The notes beneath the pieces are model-generated. The model was not told the DNA's origin. It did no database searches and worked only from the letters and a program-made list of their open reading frames with translations. Below are positions 1 to 8,262 of a stretch of DNA of 64,000 nucleotides, piece by piece. The DNA is from Arundinibacter roseus. Its GTDB lineage: Bacteria; Bacteroidota; Bacteroidia; Cytophagales; Spirosomataceae. The stretch covers positions 1 through 64,000 of the forward strand of contig NZ_SMJU01000011.1 in the NCBI RefSeq assembly GCF_004348825.1. The letters are read 5' to 3'. The position numbers and the translations under genes are program-made. Position 1 is the first letter of the stretch; the number at the start of each line of letters is the position of its first letter.

Positions 1-429
1 ATCGTATCATATCTGACCGTATTAGAGCACATAATCTTGACAACCACGATTCAGCCATGGAAGCATGTGCTGGATTATGGAATTTTTACTTATCTACTTG
101 AAAATCAGCATTGCATCAAGTCTATTGATGATTTCGGAGAATCGATCCTGAGCCTCAGCAGAACCGATTCAAAAATTGCGCCCTTTTTTCATCTCGCAGT
201 TGACAAACGACCCGAGGAAGAACTATATGACATACGGGTAGATCCGTACTGTTTGAACAATTTAGCCGGCAAATCGGAACACGAGGCTACTACCAAAAAA
301 CTTCGCTTGGAGCTGCGGGCATACTTAACCCAAACCAAGGATCCGCGCATGAGTCCGGATGGTGAAAAAATCTATGAATCGTATATCCGGTATAGCCCAA
401 TCCGGAAATATCCCGAGCCCGGAAATTGA
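1..429 (+). pseudogene. Sulfatase C-terminal remnant (sulfamidase-like), open at the left window edge
   Basis: The frame is open from base 1 to a TGA at 427-429. The last ~90 residues resemble the C-terminal end of heparan N-sulfatase-type (SGSH-like) sulfatases: KIAPFF, then KRPEEELYDI, then DP-CLNNLAG, a tail helix and a TGDPR-like ending (TKDPRM). The preceding ~45 residues do not look like the same family in this frame. Another frame around 20-105 looks somewhat more like it, which suggests a frameshift. Either the gene is decayed or this is a divergent intact end; the rest lies outside the window. A TTG at 37 is an unlikely true start. Two further SGSH-like sulfatases occur at 48120-51474. 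Confidence 0.5.
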
Positions 430-529
430 TTTTTTTGGTCATCGAAATGTATTTAAATCGGATCGCAACAATAGCATGAACTCAACCTGCGCTGATGGAT
501 TGCACACTTTGTGGGCTGAGTGCAATTTA

Positions 530-580
530 GCTCTGAAAGGGCGCAATCCGCTAGCATGGGTTGTAGCCCCAGGATGGATG
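530..580. repeat. REP-like repeat, copy 1
   Basis: The reverse complement of this stretch matches the element at 20513-20565 over about 45 bases: a GGC..ACCC half-palindrome, ATGCT, then a conserved CGCCCTTTCAG-GCT block. The two copies are in opposite orientation and both are intergenic. This looks like a dispersed REP-type element. The rest of 430-688 holds no gene I can support. Confidence 0.55.
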
Positions 581-688
581 ATACGAGGGAATCTGGTTTT
601 TCCTGAATATTCCCAAAATCATTAACCCCAAACCAAAAACGTATGTAGTATTTTTACATACATTTTAACTAATGGCCCCCAAAACCAC

Positions 689-1020
689 ATGAGCGTTCTG
701 CTTGATGAATTGCGAAAATTAGCAGCAAATTCCAATTTCGAATTGGCCCTGTAATATTCGGGAAAATACGTCCTTGCGGGTACAGAACTTGTTTTCTTGG
801 AAAATCGGTGCTATCTAAGCCTGGTTGGTTTTATGTTTATGAATATTCTTCTGCTGGGCGTAAAAGTGCCTTTTCATGTGAATTTCCAGCAAGTCGATTT
901 ACGATTTTATGTCAAACGGCTGGAACGTGGCGAATGGAAGCATGGGTTGATTTTTATTAAAGAAATTTCCCCAAAATATGCGCTGTGGTCGTAGCAAAGA
1001 CCCTCTATGGCGAAAAGTCG
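689..1020 (+). pseudogene. DUF2071 (YqjF-type) protein remnant
   Basis: From the ATG at 689 the frame gives a LRKLA..N start, an AGTEL motif, CYLSLVGFMF, a VPFHVNFQQVDLRFYVKR-like core and a GEWKHGLIFIKEISPK stretch. This is the conserved N-terminal half of the DUF2071 family, usually about 240 residues. There is an in-frame TAA near residue 22. After the PKYAL segment (~985) the frame shifts, and VVAKTLYGEK, the next conserved block, is found in another frame at ~988-1017. Beyond ~1020 the match is lost. The family is uncharacterised. One stop plus one frameshift plus loss of the 3' half make this a decayed gene. Confidence 0.72.
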
Positions 1021-1614
1021 AAACCCGTCCGGTGAGCCTAGTTGGCAGGAAAATTCCACCGAACCAAAGTAAAGAAAAACCGTATCCAAAAGTCGTGGCG
1101 GTTTTGTGGTCTACCACCGATATCCCTTTCGAGACACATAGAAGCTGTCTGAAAATCTGTAAGGTAATTCCAGGGGGATACCTTCTTGGGGACTCCTTGC
1201 CTACATATTGACCGATAATAGTCAAGGAGCATCTCCCACTTTGCCGCCAGAATCGAATCGCCGAAGCAACAGCACTTCCTTCGGGAAGAAATCTGGATGG
1301 CTTCTTTAAACAATCAGGACAGAGGCGAAATTAATTGAAGATACAGCAGGCAAATTATAAGAATTCCATGGGAATAAAACTTTTGGATTTTAATCAATTC
1401 AAAGAGAATACTTACCGTCGAATTTAACGGAACCTTTTTTGAAGGCCCTTCTGTTATGCACCATCGACGGGATATGACTGATTCCACCATCAGTTAAGTA
1501 AAGACTAAATGGTGAAATTGAATGTACAAATACCCAAAAATGCTTTGCGATGTATCATTCCAGATAAACAGACATTCTTTCTTAGCATCGAAATCTTAAA
1601 ACTTAAATGCATTT
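1021..1614. other. Intergenic stretch without a recognisable gene
   Basis: Open stretches on both strands here show no recognised family and no convincing start. It may be the degraded 3' part of the DUF2071 gene plus the upstream region of the metallopeptidase-like gene at 1615. I see no clear terminator or repeat. Confidence 0.4.
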
Positions 1615-2544
1615 ATGATTAGTAAATCGGCGCTTACACGATCAATTTCAGTTTTGATCATGTTCTTTTTCTCAGCGATTACTTTGGCACAGAACCTGGC
1701 TTCCGATTACATGAATAACCCATCGCAACGGATACAGATCGCTCCTGAAAGTGTCTTCGAGAGTTTCCGCGAGGCCGGATTGAAACCAACCAACCATGAA
1801 CTGACAACAACCCAAAAACAGAAAGTTTTTCATGCTTTTACTTTGTTACCGCCTTTGTATCAACGCATTTTGAAGCTGCACTTGCAGAGCCTCAGCTTTA
1901 TGGATAACATGCCTAATACGGCATTAACTTCACCAGTAGATTCAGTCGGCGGAACGAAAATGTTCAATATTACATTTCGGGCGGGTTTATTGGATGAAAC
2001 CATTTCACAATGGGCAACGTGGAAAGAGAATTCATGCTATAAGGTGACAGATAGTTCTAACTTTCAGGTGTATGTCGAAGCGGGCAATATGGACGCTATA
2101 CTTTATGTATTGATGCATGAGGCTACCCACATTGTGGATGCAGTAATGAATATTACTCCACATCCCGACAATGCAAATGAAATCGTAGATCTGACCCAAT
2201 ATACCACAGATATATGGCGCCTAAGTAATTTGCCGGATAAAAGATACATTGATCCAATCCTGGAACAAACCCGTTTTCGAAGCGGAAAGCCTGTGCCGAT
2301 TAACCTGGCATCAGAAGTGTATCGTAAGCTCGCGGAGACACCCTTTCCTTCATTATATGCGATGTCAGCCTGGTTTGAGGATATAGCCGAATTGGCAACA
2401 ATCTATCACCTGACCAGCAAGTTGAATCAGCCTTATCATGTGGTTGTCACTAAAGATAATACTGAATTAGTCCGCTTTGAGCCAATGCTTAACACACTGG
2501 TTAAACAGCGATTGGAGCAGTTAGCCACTTTCTACGAGAAGTAA
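1615..2544 (+). CDS. Secreted HEXXH protein, putative zinc metallopeptidase
   Basis: A 309-residue protein with an N-terminal signal peptide (hydrophobic residues about 10-25, cut near AQN). HEATH at residues 168-172 fits the HEXXH zinc motif, and a WFEDIAELAT segment with E255 and E259 could supply the third ligand as in gluzincins. I do not recognise a named family. It is probably a periplasmic or secreted zinc hydrolase, but substrate and activity are unknown. It stands alone between decayed genes, so it may be one of the few selected genes in this zone. The ATG at 1615 is followed directly by the signal sequence and fits well. Confidence 0.7.
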   Translation: MISKSALTRSISVLIMFFFSAITLAQNLASDYMNNPSQRIQIAPESVFESFREAGLKPTNHELTTTQKQKVFHAFTLLPPLYQRILKLHLQSLSFMDNMPNTALTSPVDSVGGTKMFNITFRAGLLDETISQWATWKENSCYKVTDSSNFQVYVEAGNMDAILYVLMHEATHIVDAVMNITPHPDNANEIVDLTQYTTDIWRLSNLPDKRYIDPILEQTRFRSGKPVPINLASEVYRKLAETPFPSLYAMSAWFEDIAELATIYHLTSKLNQPYHVVVTKDNTELVRFEPMLNTLVKQRLEQLATFYEK

Positions 2545-2713
2545 TTTCAGCTTCATAGATACTATACAATCTGGTTTAGCAAGCTGAATCTTATTACCTA
2601 TTAACCTGATGCACTTAAATATTCAACCCACCAGTCTCTGATCATTAACCTGCCCTGTGCAGATGATTTATGCATATATTTAAAATCAAGTAAAGAACAA
2701 AACTCACATTACA

Positions 2714-3094
2714 TTTGAACAAATCAAGAAAGCTCATGGCAAAGCCAAATCCCTAAAAGTTTTTCCCGCCAACATCCAGGATTCAAAAAAATTAGGTGTA
2801 ATCCATTAGGACACCATTTTGCGGGACGGCCACATAGGTTATTAGGATACTGAGGAATGTAACACATCAACACTCGCTGCCTATGATCTGCTTGAAATTG
2901 CCAGTATAGCCCAAACCACGTAATTTCTATCCACTTTTCTTGCACACCAGCAGAGACCAACAGGCTATCAACCCTTTTGTCAGGATACCGCCAAATCGAG
3001 TGTCGACGAATGGACGGTCAGAATTAGTACGATGACATGAACGTACCAGGAAAAGAGTGGGAAAGAGATTTTAGTGGAAAGGATACCGTATTAA
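2714..3094 (+). pseudogene. DUF1398 family protein, inactivated by four in-frame stops
   Basis: One continuous frame of 126 codons reads as a DUF1398 protein: FEQIKKAHGKAKS, IQDSKKLGV, DGHIGY, TEE, YDLLEIA, then HQQ..GYQPFCQDTAKS-V-EWTV and a closing SGKEILVERIPY before TAA at 3092. The frame is interrupted at 2807 (TAG), 2843 (TAG), 2921 (TAA) and 3038 (TGA). No insertion or deletion breaks the alignment, so decay has been by substitution only. The normal start codon is also lost. Some databases annotate the family as phage envelope protein-like; its real role is unknown. Confidence 0.8.
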
Positions 3095-3339
3095 GAAACG
3101 CACTGCAGAAGCCGCCCATTCAGCGTGAAATTTAATAGTAGTAGTAATCCATCATCCATCTCAGGGTTTCAAAAAGTACATTGGTCATTTAAAGGACAGA
3201 CAGGTTGCACAGGTAAATGTTGTAGGCCGGTCCGTTCAGAATTTAGCCACATAATTTGAACAACGATGAATTGTGAGCTGATCAATTTTGGAAGGACACT
3301 GATGATTCCAAACTGACAGGTGGGTAATAAATTCCTAAA

Positions 3340-3597
3340 TCAGAAAATAAATGTATTTGCGTGTCTGAAGGAAGCTGCAAAAAGGCCAAAAACTTCATGA
3401 AAAGCCCCTAACCGTCTATTTGTCTTTGTAAGACCATCAATTTTCTCACAAAGTGAACATACCACTTTACAAGTTAGTAGGTTGCTACCTTTCATCGCTT
3501 TAGAACTCGGTAAGCGCTCTTTATTTACACCCGCACAGTCTTTCAAAAAATAACTGATATCAGCCACCAGGGAAAAGGGAGTTACAGCCTGGTACAA
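3340..3597 (-). CDS. Hypothetical short ORF, doubtful
   Basis: An 85-codon frame on the minus strand with a plausible ATG and AT-rich third positions. It contains a KERLPSSKAMKGS segment and a CKVVCSLCEKIDGL segment with closely spaced cysteines. I do not recognise the family. It lies in a decayed zone, so it may be the tail of a dead gene rather than a functional one. The rest of 3095-3859 shows nothing I can support. Confidence 0.3.
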   Translation of the reverse strand: MYQAVTPFSLVADISYFLKDCAGVNKERLPSSKAMKGSNLLTCKVVCSLCEKIDGLTKTNRRLGAFHEVFGLFAASFRHANTFIF

Positions 3598-3859
3598 ATA
3601 AATTTGATGAATGTCATCATTTATGTATTTCCTTACAAGGAAGATCTACTGCATGGGATTGCAGAGGATTGTTAATGCAAGTGAAGTTATCTACGCTTCG
3701 TATTGATTAATTATTGAGATTATCTTTTTAAATCCAGGCTAATAGTAGGATTGCAGTTATATGGACGTTCGCAGTAATTTCAATGCAAACATTTGCAACA
3801 ATTAAATGGTGACTTTACCAGCTTTTGTCTATTAATTATCTGTTCTGACCAAAAACACT

Positions 3860-4660
3860 ATGTATCATTTAGAAAAGGAAAAATATTTGGGAAACTCGAA
3901 TAAGAAATTTAGTAACAAAAAAAGCATTTCGATTATTGAAACAGAATATCATCAAAAGGTCTATGAAGGCTGGCATTCACATCAAAATGCACATATTACT
4001 TTGTTTTTGAAAGGGGGAACCGTTGAAAAAAGAAAAAAAGAAACCAACCTGGTTTCTCCTGGCACTGTTTTATTTTATCATAGTGATGAATTACACCAAA
4101 ACCAAAATACTATATTCCCATCAAAAAATATTAATATAGAGATTGATGAAACACACTTCAAAAATTTTGAAATCACCGAAGAGGTACTTAAAAATAGAAT
4201 TGCAAACAGTGTAGAAACTAAACTTTTGATACTTAAAATCTATAAAGAATCTTTAATAAATGACAATTTCTCAGAAGATTCAATTAATATACTTCTTTCA
4301 AATTATGTATCAAATCAGTATTATTTTGAAAAATTTTCAAATTGTCCAACTTGGGTAAATACCTTATTTGAATTATTAAATGATTGTTGGAATGAGAATC
4401 CTAGTCTAAATGAATTATCAAAGATTTTAAATATCAACCCTATTTCCATTTCTAAGCATTTTCCAAAATATTTTGGTTGTACATATGGCGAGTATATGAG
4501 GCGTTTAAAGATAGATAAATCAATATATTTGATACAACAAAAAAAAGTATCTTTGACCGAAGTCGGTTATACGTGTGGATTTTCCGACCAAAGTCATTTT
4601 ATTAGGACATTCAAGCAATGTACTGGGTTTTTGCCAAAAGATTTTAAAAAAATTCTGTGA
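3860..4660 (+). CDS. AraC family transcriptional regulator
   Basis: A 266-residue regulator. The N-terminal half is a cupin-like sensing domain (GWHSHQNAHITLFLKGG, then a YHSDELHQN segment). The C-terminal ~100 residues form the AraC double helix-turn-helix, with the usual second-helix signature VGYTCGFSDQSHFIRTFKQCTG. It lies 87 bases upstream of the serine hydrolase at 4748 on the same strand, which it probably controls. Both genes are much richer in A and T than their surroundings, which suggests they arrived together by transfer. The inducing ligand is unknown. Confidence 0.9.
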   Translation: MYHLEKEKYLGNSNKKFSNKKSISIIETEYHQKVYEGWHSHQNAHITLFLKGGTVEKRKKETNLVSPGTVLFYHSDELHQNQNTIFPSKNINIEIDETHFKNFEITEEVLKNRIANSVETKLLILKIYKESLINDNFSEDSINILLSNYVSNQYYFEKFSNCPTWVNTLFELLNDCWNENPSLNELSKILNINPISISKHFPKYFGCTYGEYMRRLKIDKSIYLIQQKKVSLTEVGYTCGFSDQSHFIRTFKQCTGFLPKDFKKIL

Positions 4661-4747
4661 AAGGCAAATATCATTCTATTTTGAGGTTATACAATGGAGT
4701 AGTTTTGCAAGAAATTACTCAATCTTTTGGCCAATTAAGACAAATTT

Positions 4748-6277
4748 ATGAAACATATAATTATTATTTCAATTTTGAGTATATTGTATTTCACCGGAAA
4801 AGCGCAATCACTTTTGGTAGAGCAGAAATGTAGTAAAATTGATAGCTTGATTACATTATGGTCAAATCACAAGACGTTTAATGGAGGACTTGTGATTATG
4901 CAAAAGGGTGAAATCATTTATCAGAAATCCGCTGGCTTTGCAAATTTTGAAAAAAGTATATTAAATACTGAGACCACCCCATTTAACTTGGCTTCTATTT
5001 CCAAGCCATTAACCGCAGTGGCAATTATGCAATTGGTGGAAAGAAATAAACTAAAATTAACTGATTTAGTAGTTTCATATTTGCCTGATTTTCCATATAA
5101 AAGTGTAACAATAGAACAGCTTCTCTCTCATACCTCAGGCTTACCAGAAATTGACCAATTTGAAAAAATATTTACACAAGAAAATCCATTCAATATTCTT
5201 TCAAATCTTGAAATATATGAAGAATTGGTAAGTAAAAAAGCTAAGCCATTGGCGGAAGCAGGCGAAAAACATTTTTATAATAATTTAAACTATATTTTAC
5301 TGGCAAACCTATTGGAAAAAGTATCCAAGATGTCTTTTAGCCTATACATGAAAAAAAATGTATTTGAAAAAGCAAATATGAATAATTCTTACATTCGTGA
5401 ACGAATCAGTCCAAATACAGCCCGATATTTCCTGCCTACATTTTATGATACTACATTTGTAAATACTGACTCGTTGAAAAATCAAAAAATTTATACAGAT
5501 TATAATTTAGGAGGCACCTATGGTGACAATAATGTCATCACAACTTTGCAAGATATGGTATTGTTTGACAAGGCCCTTAAATCAGGTAAATTGCTTTCCC
5601 AAAGTGCAATCAATCAGATGTACCATCCAGTGAGATTGAAAAGTGGCAATTTTTTCTTCACAGGTGGCACAAAAACTTATACACTTGGCTGGAATGTCAA
5701 TGAAAAGAACTTTGCAGGACAGTTTGTAGCATGGCATGATGGTAGTTTGGTAGGACTTACAACCATCTACTTTAAAAACCTAACTGATGATGTTACTTAT
5801 ATTATGTATGAGAACAAAAATACACCACTCTTTTTTAGGCGCTTTTTAGCAGTTTCAAATATTATGGATGGAATAAAACCTGCTGATGTATCGCTTCAGA
5901 AATCGTTAGTACGGGAGTTTGGCTTTTTGCTAATACAAAAGGGCCCTCATTATGCAACAGCTCGTTTCAATGAATTGAAATCAAATAAGGATTGGTATTT
6001 TCAAGAGCATGAAATGAATGAATTAGGGTATCAATTATTACTTAAATCTGAAAATCAAAACTATAAGGAATTGTCCATTGAAGTATTTAAAATGAACACC
6101 TTATTGTTTCCTGAAAGCCCGAATGTTTATGATAGTTATGCCGAAGCGTTAATGACTTTAGGATTAAATGAAGAAGCTATTATATCTTACAAAAAAGCCA
6201 TACTATTAAATCCAAAAAATGAATATGCAAAGACTAACTTAAAGAAACTTGAACAATTGAAAGGTACGAATCGTTAA
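4748..6277 (+). CDS. Serine hydrolase of the beta-lactamase/PBP fold with C-terminal TPR
   Basis: A 509-residue exported protein with a signal peptide (residues 1-20). The class C beta-lactamase/esterase fold shows all three motifs: SISK (S83-K86, nucleophile and general base), YNN (Y177-N179) and HDG (H330-G332, the KTG-like position). Residues about 440-505 form a tetratricopeptide-like end. Family members include D-aminopeptidases, esterases and penicillin-binding proteins, so antibiotic resistance should not be assumed. It follows the AraC gene at 3860 and shares its AT-rich composition. Confidence 0.85.
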   Translation: MKHIIIISILSILYFTGKAQSLLVEQKCSKIDSLITLWSNHKTFNGGLVIMQKGEIIYQKSAGFANFEKSILNTETTPFNLASISKPLTAVAIMQLVERNKLKLTDLVVSYLPDFPYKSVTIEQLLSHTSGLPEIDQFEKIFTQENPFNILSNLEIYEELVSKKAKPLAEAGEKHFYNNLNYILLANLLEKVSKMSFSLYMKKNVFEKANMNNSYIRERISPNTARYFLPTFYDTTFVNTDSLKNQKIYTDYNLGGTYGDNNVITTLQDMVLFDKALKSGKLLSQSAINQMYHPVRLKSGNFFFTGGTKTYTLGWNVNEKNFAGQFVAWHDGSLVGLTTIYFKNLTDDVTYIMYENKNTPLFFRRFLAVSNIMDGIKPADVSLQKSLVREFGFLLIQKGPHYATARFNELKSNKDWYFQEHEMNELGYQLLLKSENQNYKELSIEVFKMNTLLFPESPNVYDSYAEALMTLGLNEEAIISYKKAILLNPKNEYAKTNLKKLEQLKGTNR

Positions 6278-6505
6278 TTTGGTAACTCTGAAAAGTGGAC
6301 TTACTTAGTATTTAGGTTTTAGAACTATAATTGCTATTTGAACAAACAGGTGAAATTCTGTGAAATGGTTGAAAGTATTTCTATTTTAATTCGAAATTAA
6401 TTGTCTATTAAAATTAAAGTAACACAAGTAATAATTATCATTTATTCATAATTATTTCCTACCAGCAGTACTGTACCAGACTTTTCAACAATCTATTCCA
6501 TTCAA

Positions 6506-7312
6506 ATGAAATTCCTGCTTTTAATAGGTTTTTACGGTTTAGCTATCGTTCCTTCTCCAATACTCGGACAAAATATCCAAAAGAAGATTGTCAAAGCAGA
6601 TAAAATGTCATTCAATTGTTCTTTATTTGAACCAAAAGCGAAGGTCAGCAGCATACTTTTATTACTGCCCTGCCTGGGAGAAAAACCTGAAACTATATTT
6701 GAGAAAACACGGCTGCCCGCGCTATTGGCGGAGCATGGCTTTCTCACCATTTTGCCTGATCTTGGAAAAACCCTATTTGCTGACAGTACTACATGCGCAG
6801 ATTTACACAAACAGATGCAGTATTTTATTGAAATGAATAAGTTGGGGGAATTGCCGGTGGTCGTTGGAGGATTTTCGAGAGGCGGAGCAATTTCCTTACG
6901 TTTTGCAGAGCACATACTATCAGCTGGCATAACAGTAAATTTAAGAGGTGTATTTGCGATAGACCCGGCCTTAGATTTGCAGCGACTTTATTATTCTTCA
7001 ATAAATAAAAGTCGGTATGGTTGTTCAAAATTGATAACCAAAGAAGGAGCATCAATCACAAATTACCTGGTAGAAAAACTAGGTGATTCTCCTCAAACTC
7101 AAAGGGTAAAATACATTGGCCATTCTGTTTACTCTCACAACATCGATAGTGGTGGCAACGCAAAATATCTTCTAAACATTCCTGTTCGATTGTATAGCGA
7201 ACCCGATTTAGCTTTCGTAAAACAGAAGTACTGTCAGCAACTGCAGGAAGATGATTTAAACGCATTTGACATTAGATACTTTTTCTCAGTCTGCTCAGAG
7301 AAGTTTGAGTGA
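6506..7312 (+). CDS. Secreted alpha/beta hydrolase, possibly with a replaced C-terminus
   Basis: A 268-residue protein with a signal peptide ending near residue 21 and a nucleophile elbow GFSRG (residues 122-126, Ser124). The NIPVRLYSEPD segment near residue 230 resembles the strand carrying the catalytic acid. The last 14 codons run into the 3' end of the convergent crp-like gene (overlap 7272-7312). After LNAFDI (~7272) the sequence stops looking like a hydrolase, and no obvious catalytic histidine follows. The gene may have been truncated at this junction. Substrate unknown. Confidence 0.7.
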   Translation: MKFLLLIGFYGLAIVPSPILGQNIQKKIVKADKMSFNCSLFEPKAKVSSILLLLPCLGEKPETIFEKTRLPALLAEHGFLTILPDLGKTLFADSTTCADLHKQMQYFIEMNKLGELPVVVGGFSRGGAISLRFAEHILSAGITVNLRGVFAIDPALDLQRLYYSSINKSRYGCSKLITKEGASITNYLVEKLGDSPQTQRVKYIGHSVYSHNIDSGGNAKYLLNIPVRLYSEPDLAFVKQKYCQQLQEDDLNAFDIRYFFSVCSEKFE

Positions 7313-7832
7313 TACCTAAATAAGAAGCAAGTTGTTTTAGCGGAACTCTTTGTAAAAGGTCTGAATGTTTCAACATATTCAAGTACCGTTCTTCTGCTGT
7401 CATTGTCTGATAACTTAATATTCCGTTAATAACCTTTAAAAATGCATCTTCCCAAATTTCTCTTCCAAACTGTTGCCAGGCTGGAAATTTTGTATACAAA
7501 TTCTCCATTTGAATTTTGTCAATTGAAAGCAATGTCGTGTCTTCTATGGCCTGAATGTTGAATAGTGTAGGCTGTCCTGATTTAAGGCTATTAAGTTCTG
7601 TGAAGAAATCACTCTTAAACGCCAACCATCCAGTTATTTGTTTTTCGTCTCTATCAAAATAAATGCGTAGTCCTCCTGACTTAATGAAATAAAAAGAAGT
7701 TACAAATTGTCCTTTCTTGATGAGGAAATTCCCCTTTTGAACGGTTCGTACTTGAAAGCTTGAAACAATGGCCTGTAAATCATTGTCTGAAATATTGATT
7801 TTAGATTTTATAAAGTCGCTTAATTCTAACAT
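7272..7832 (-). CDS. Crp/Fnr family transcriptional regulator
   Basis: A 186-residue protein of the short Crp type common in Bacteroidota. Residues 1-120 form a cyclic-nucleotide-binding fold (KGNFLIKKGQ, FIKSGGLRIYF). The C-terminal helix-turn-helix reads LKQLASYLGITQTSLSRLRKSI, a typical ending. I see no cysteine cluster of the Fnr kind. It is convergent with the hydrolase at 6506 and overlaps its 3' end by 41 bases. Target genes cannot be inferred from the sequence. Confidence 0.88.
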   Translation of the reverse strand: MLELSDFIKSKINISDNDLQAIVSSFQVRTVQKGNFLIKKGQFVTSFYFIKSGGLRIYFDRDEKQITGWLAFKSDFFTELNSLKSGQPTLFNIQAIEDTTLLSIDKIQMENLYTKFPAWQQFGREIWEDAFLKVINGILSYQTMTAEERYLNMLKHSDLLQRVPLKQLASYLGITQTSLSRLRKSI

Positions 7833-8190
7833 AAGTTCTTTATCAAATGATGGATCAGTACAATTATCGTTATCGCAACTATAATTTAAACTTAGTTACA
7901 AGTTTTCTCAAAACCACGGTATATTCATATGGGTGGGCAGGTAAGTAGCAATGGTCAAAATCCCCATTTCCTCGATTCAGATGCTACAAATTGACACATA
8001 GGGACATTTATTGAATAATCCATTTTCGCCGTATCTTCCTGGTAATATGCGGGCATTTGCAGGCCTGGACTGAAAAAGTCCTGATTGGGTCAATGATCCC
8101 TGATGGCAACCTTCAAACCTACCAACTCTAATAATAGGAATAAACGCCGCATATTCTCGCTGGGCACTTGCTGGTCTCAAACGAATAAAC
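7833..8190. other. Intergenic stretch between crp-like gene and sulfatase terminator
   Basis: No gene is supported here. The motif AATAAACGCCGC occurs twice (about 8138-8152 and 8184-8195); the second copy leads into the hairpin at 8191-8223. The part next to 7832 should carry the crp-like gene promoter, but no clear consensus was found. Confidence 0.4.
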
Positions 8191-8223
8191 GCCGCCAACA
8201 GGTATGATAAAAGTGTTGGCGGC
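8191..8223 (-). terminator. Terminator hairpin after locus 1
   Basis: Perfect 10-base arms GCCGCCAACA and TGTTGGCGGC with a 13-base loop lie 40 bases past the stop of the last locus 1 sulfatase. On the minus strand the stem is followed by a T-rich tract (GTTTATTCGTTT). It probably ends the long minus-strand transcript. Confidence 0.75.
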
Positions 8224-8262
8224 CCGGATTAATCCTTCAAAATGTACATTTCAACGGGTATA

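Noticed and set aside
907-1313. Overlapping open frames on the minus strand
   Set aside because: They oppose the DUF2071 remnant and show no recognisable motif or consistent start.
2807-3040. Stop codon recoding (TAG or TGA read as an amino acid) in the DUF1398 gene
   Set aside because: Three different stop codons are present and the start codon is lost; neighbouring genes use the same stops normally. Decay is simpler.
4748-6277. True class C beta-lactamase controlled by the BlaI/BlaR1 pair
   Set aside because: The serine hydrolase has its own AraC regulator, a TPR tail and lies 27 kb from BlaI; family members are mostly esterases or peptidases.
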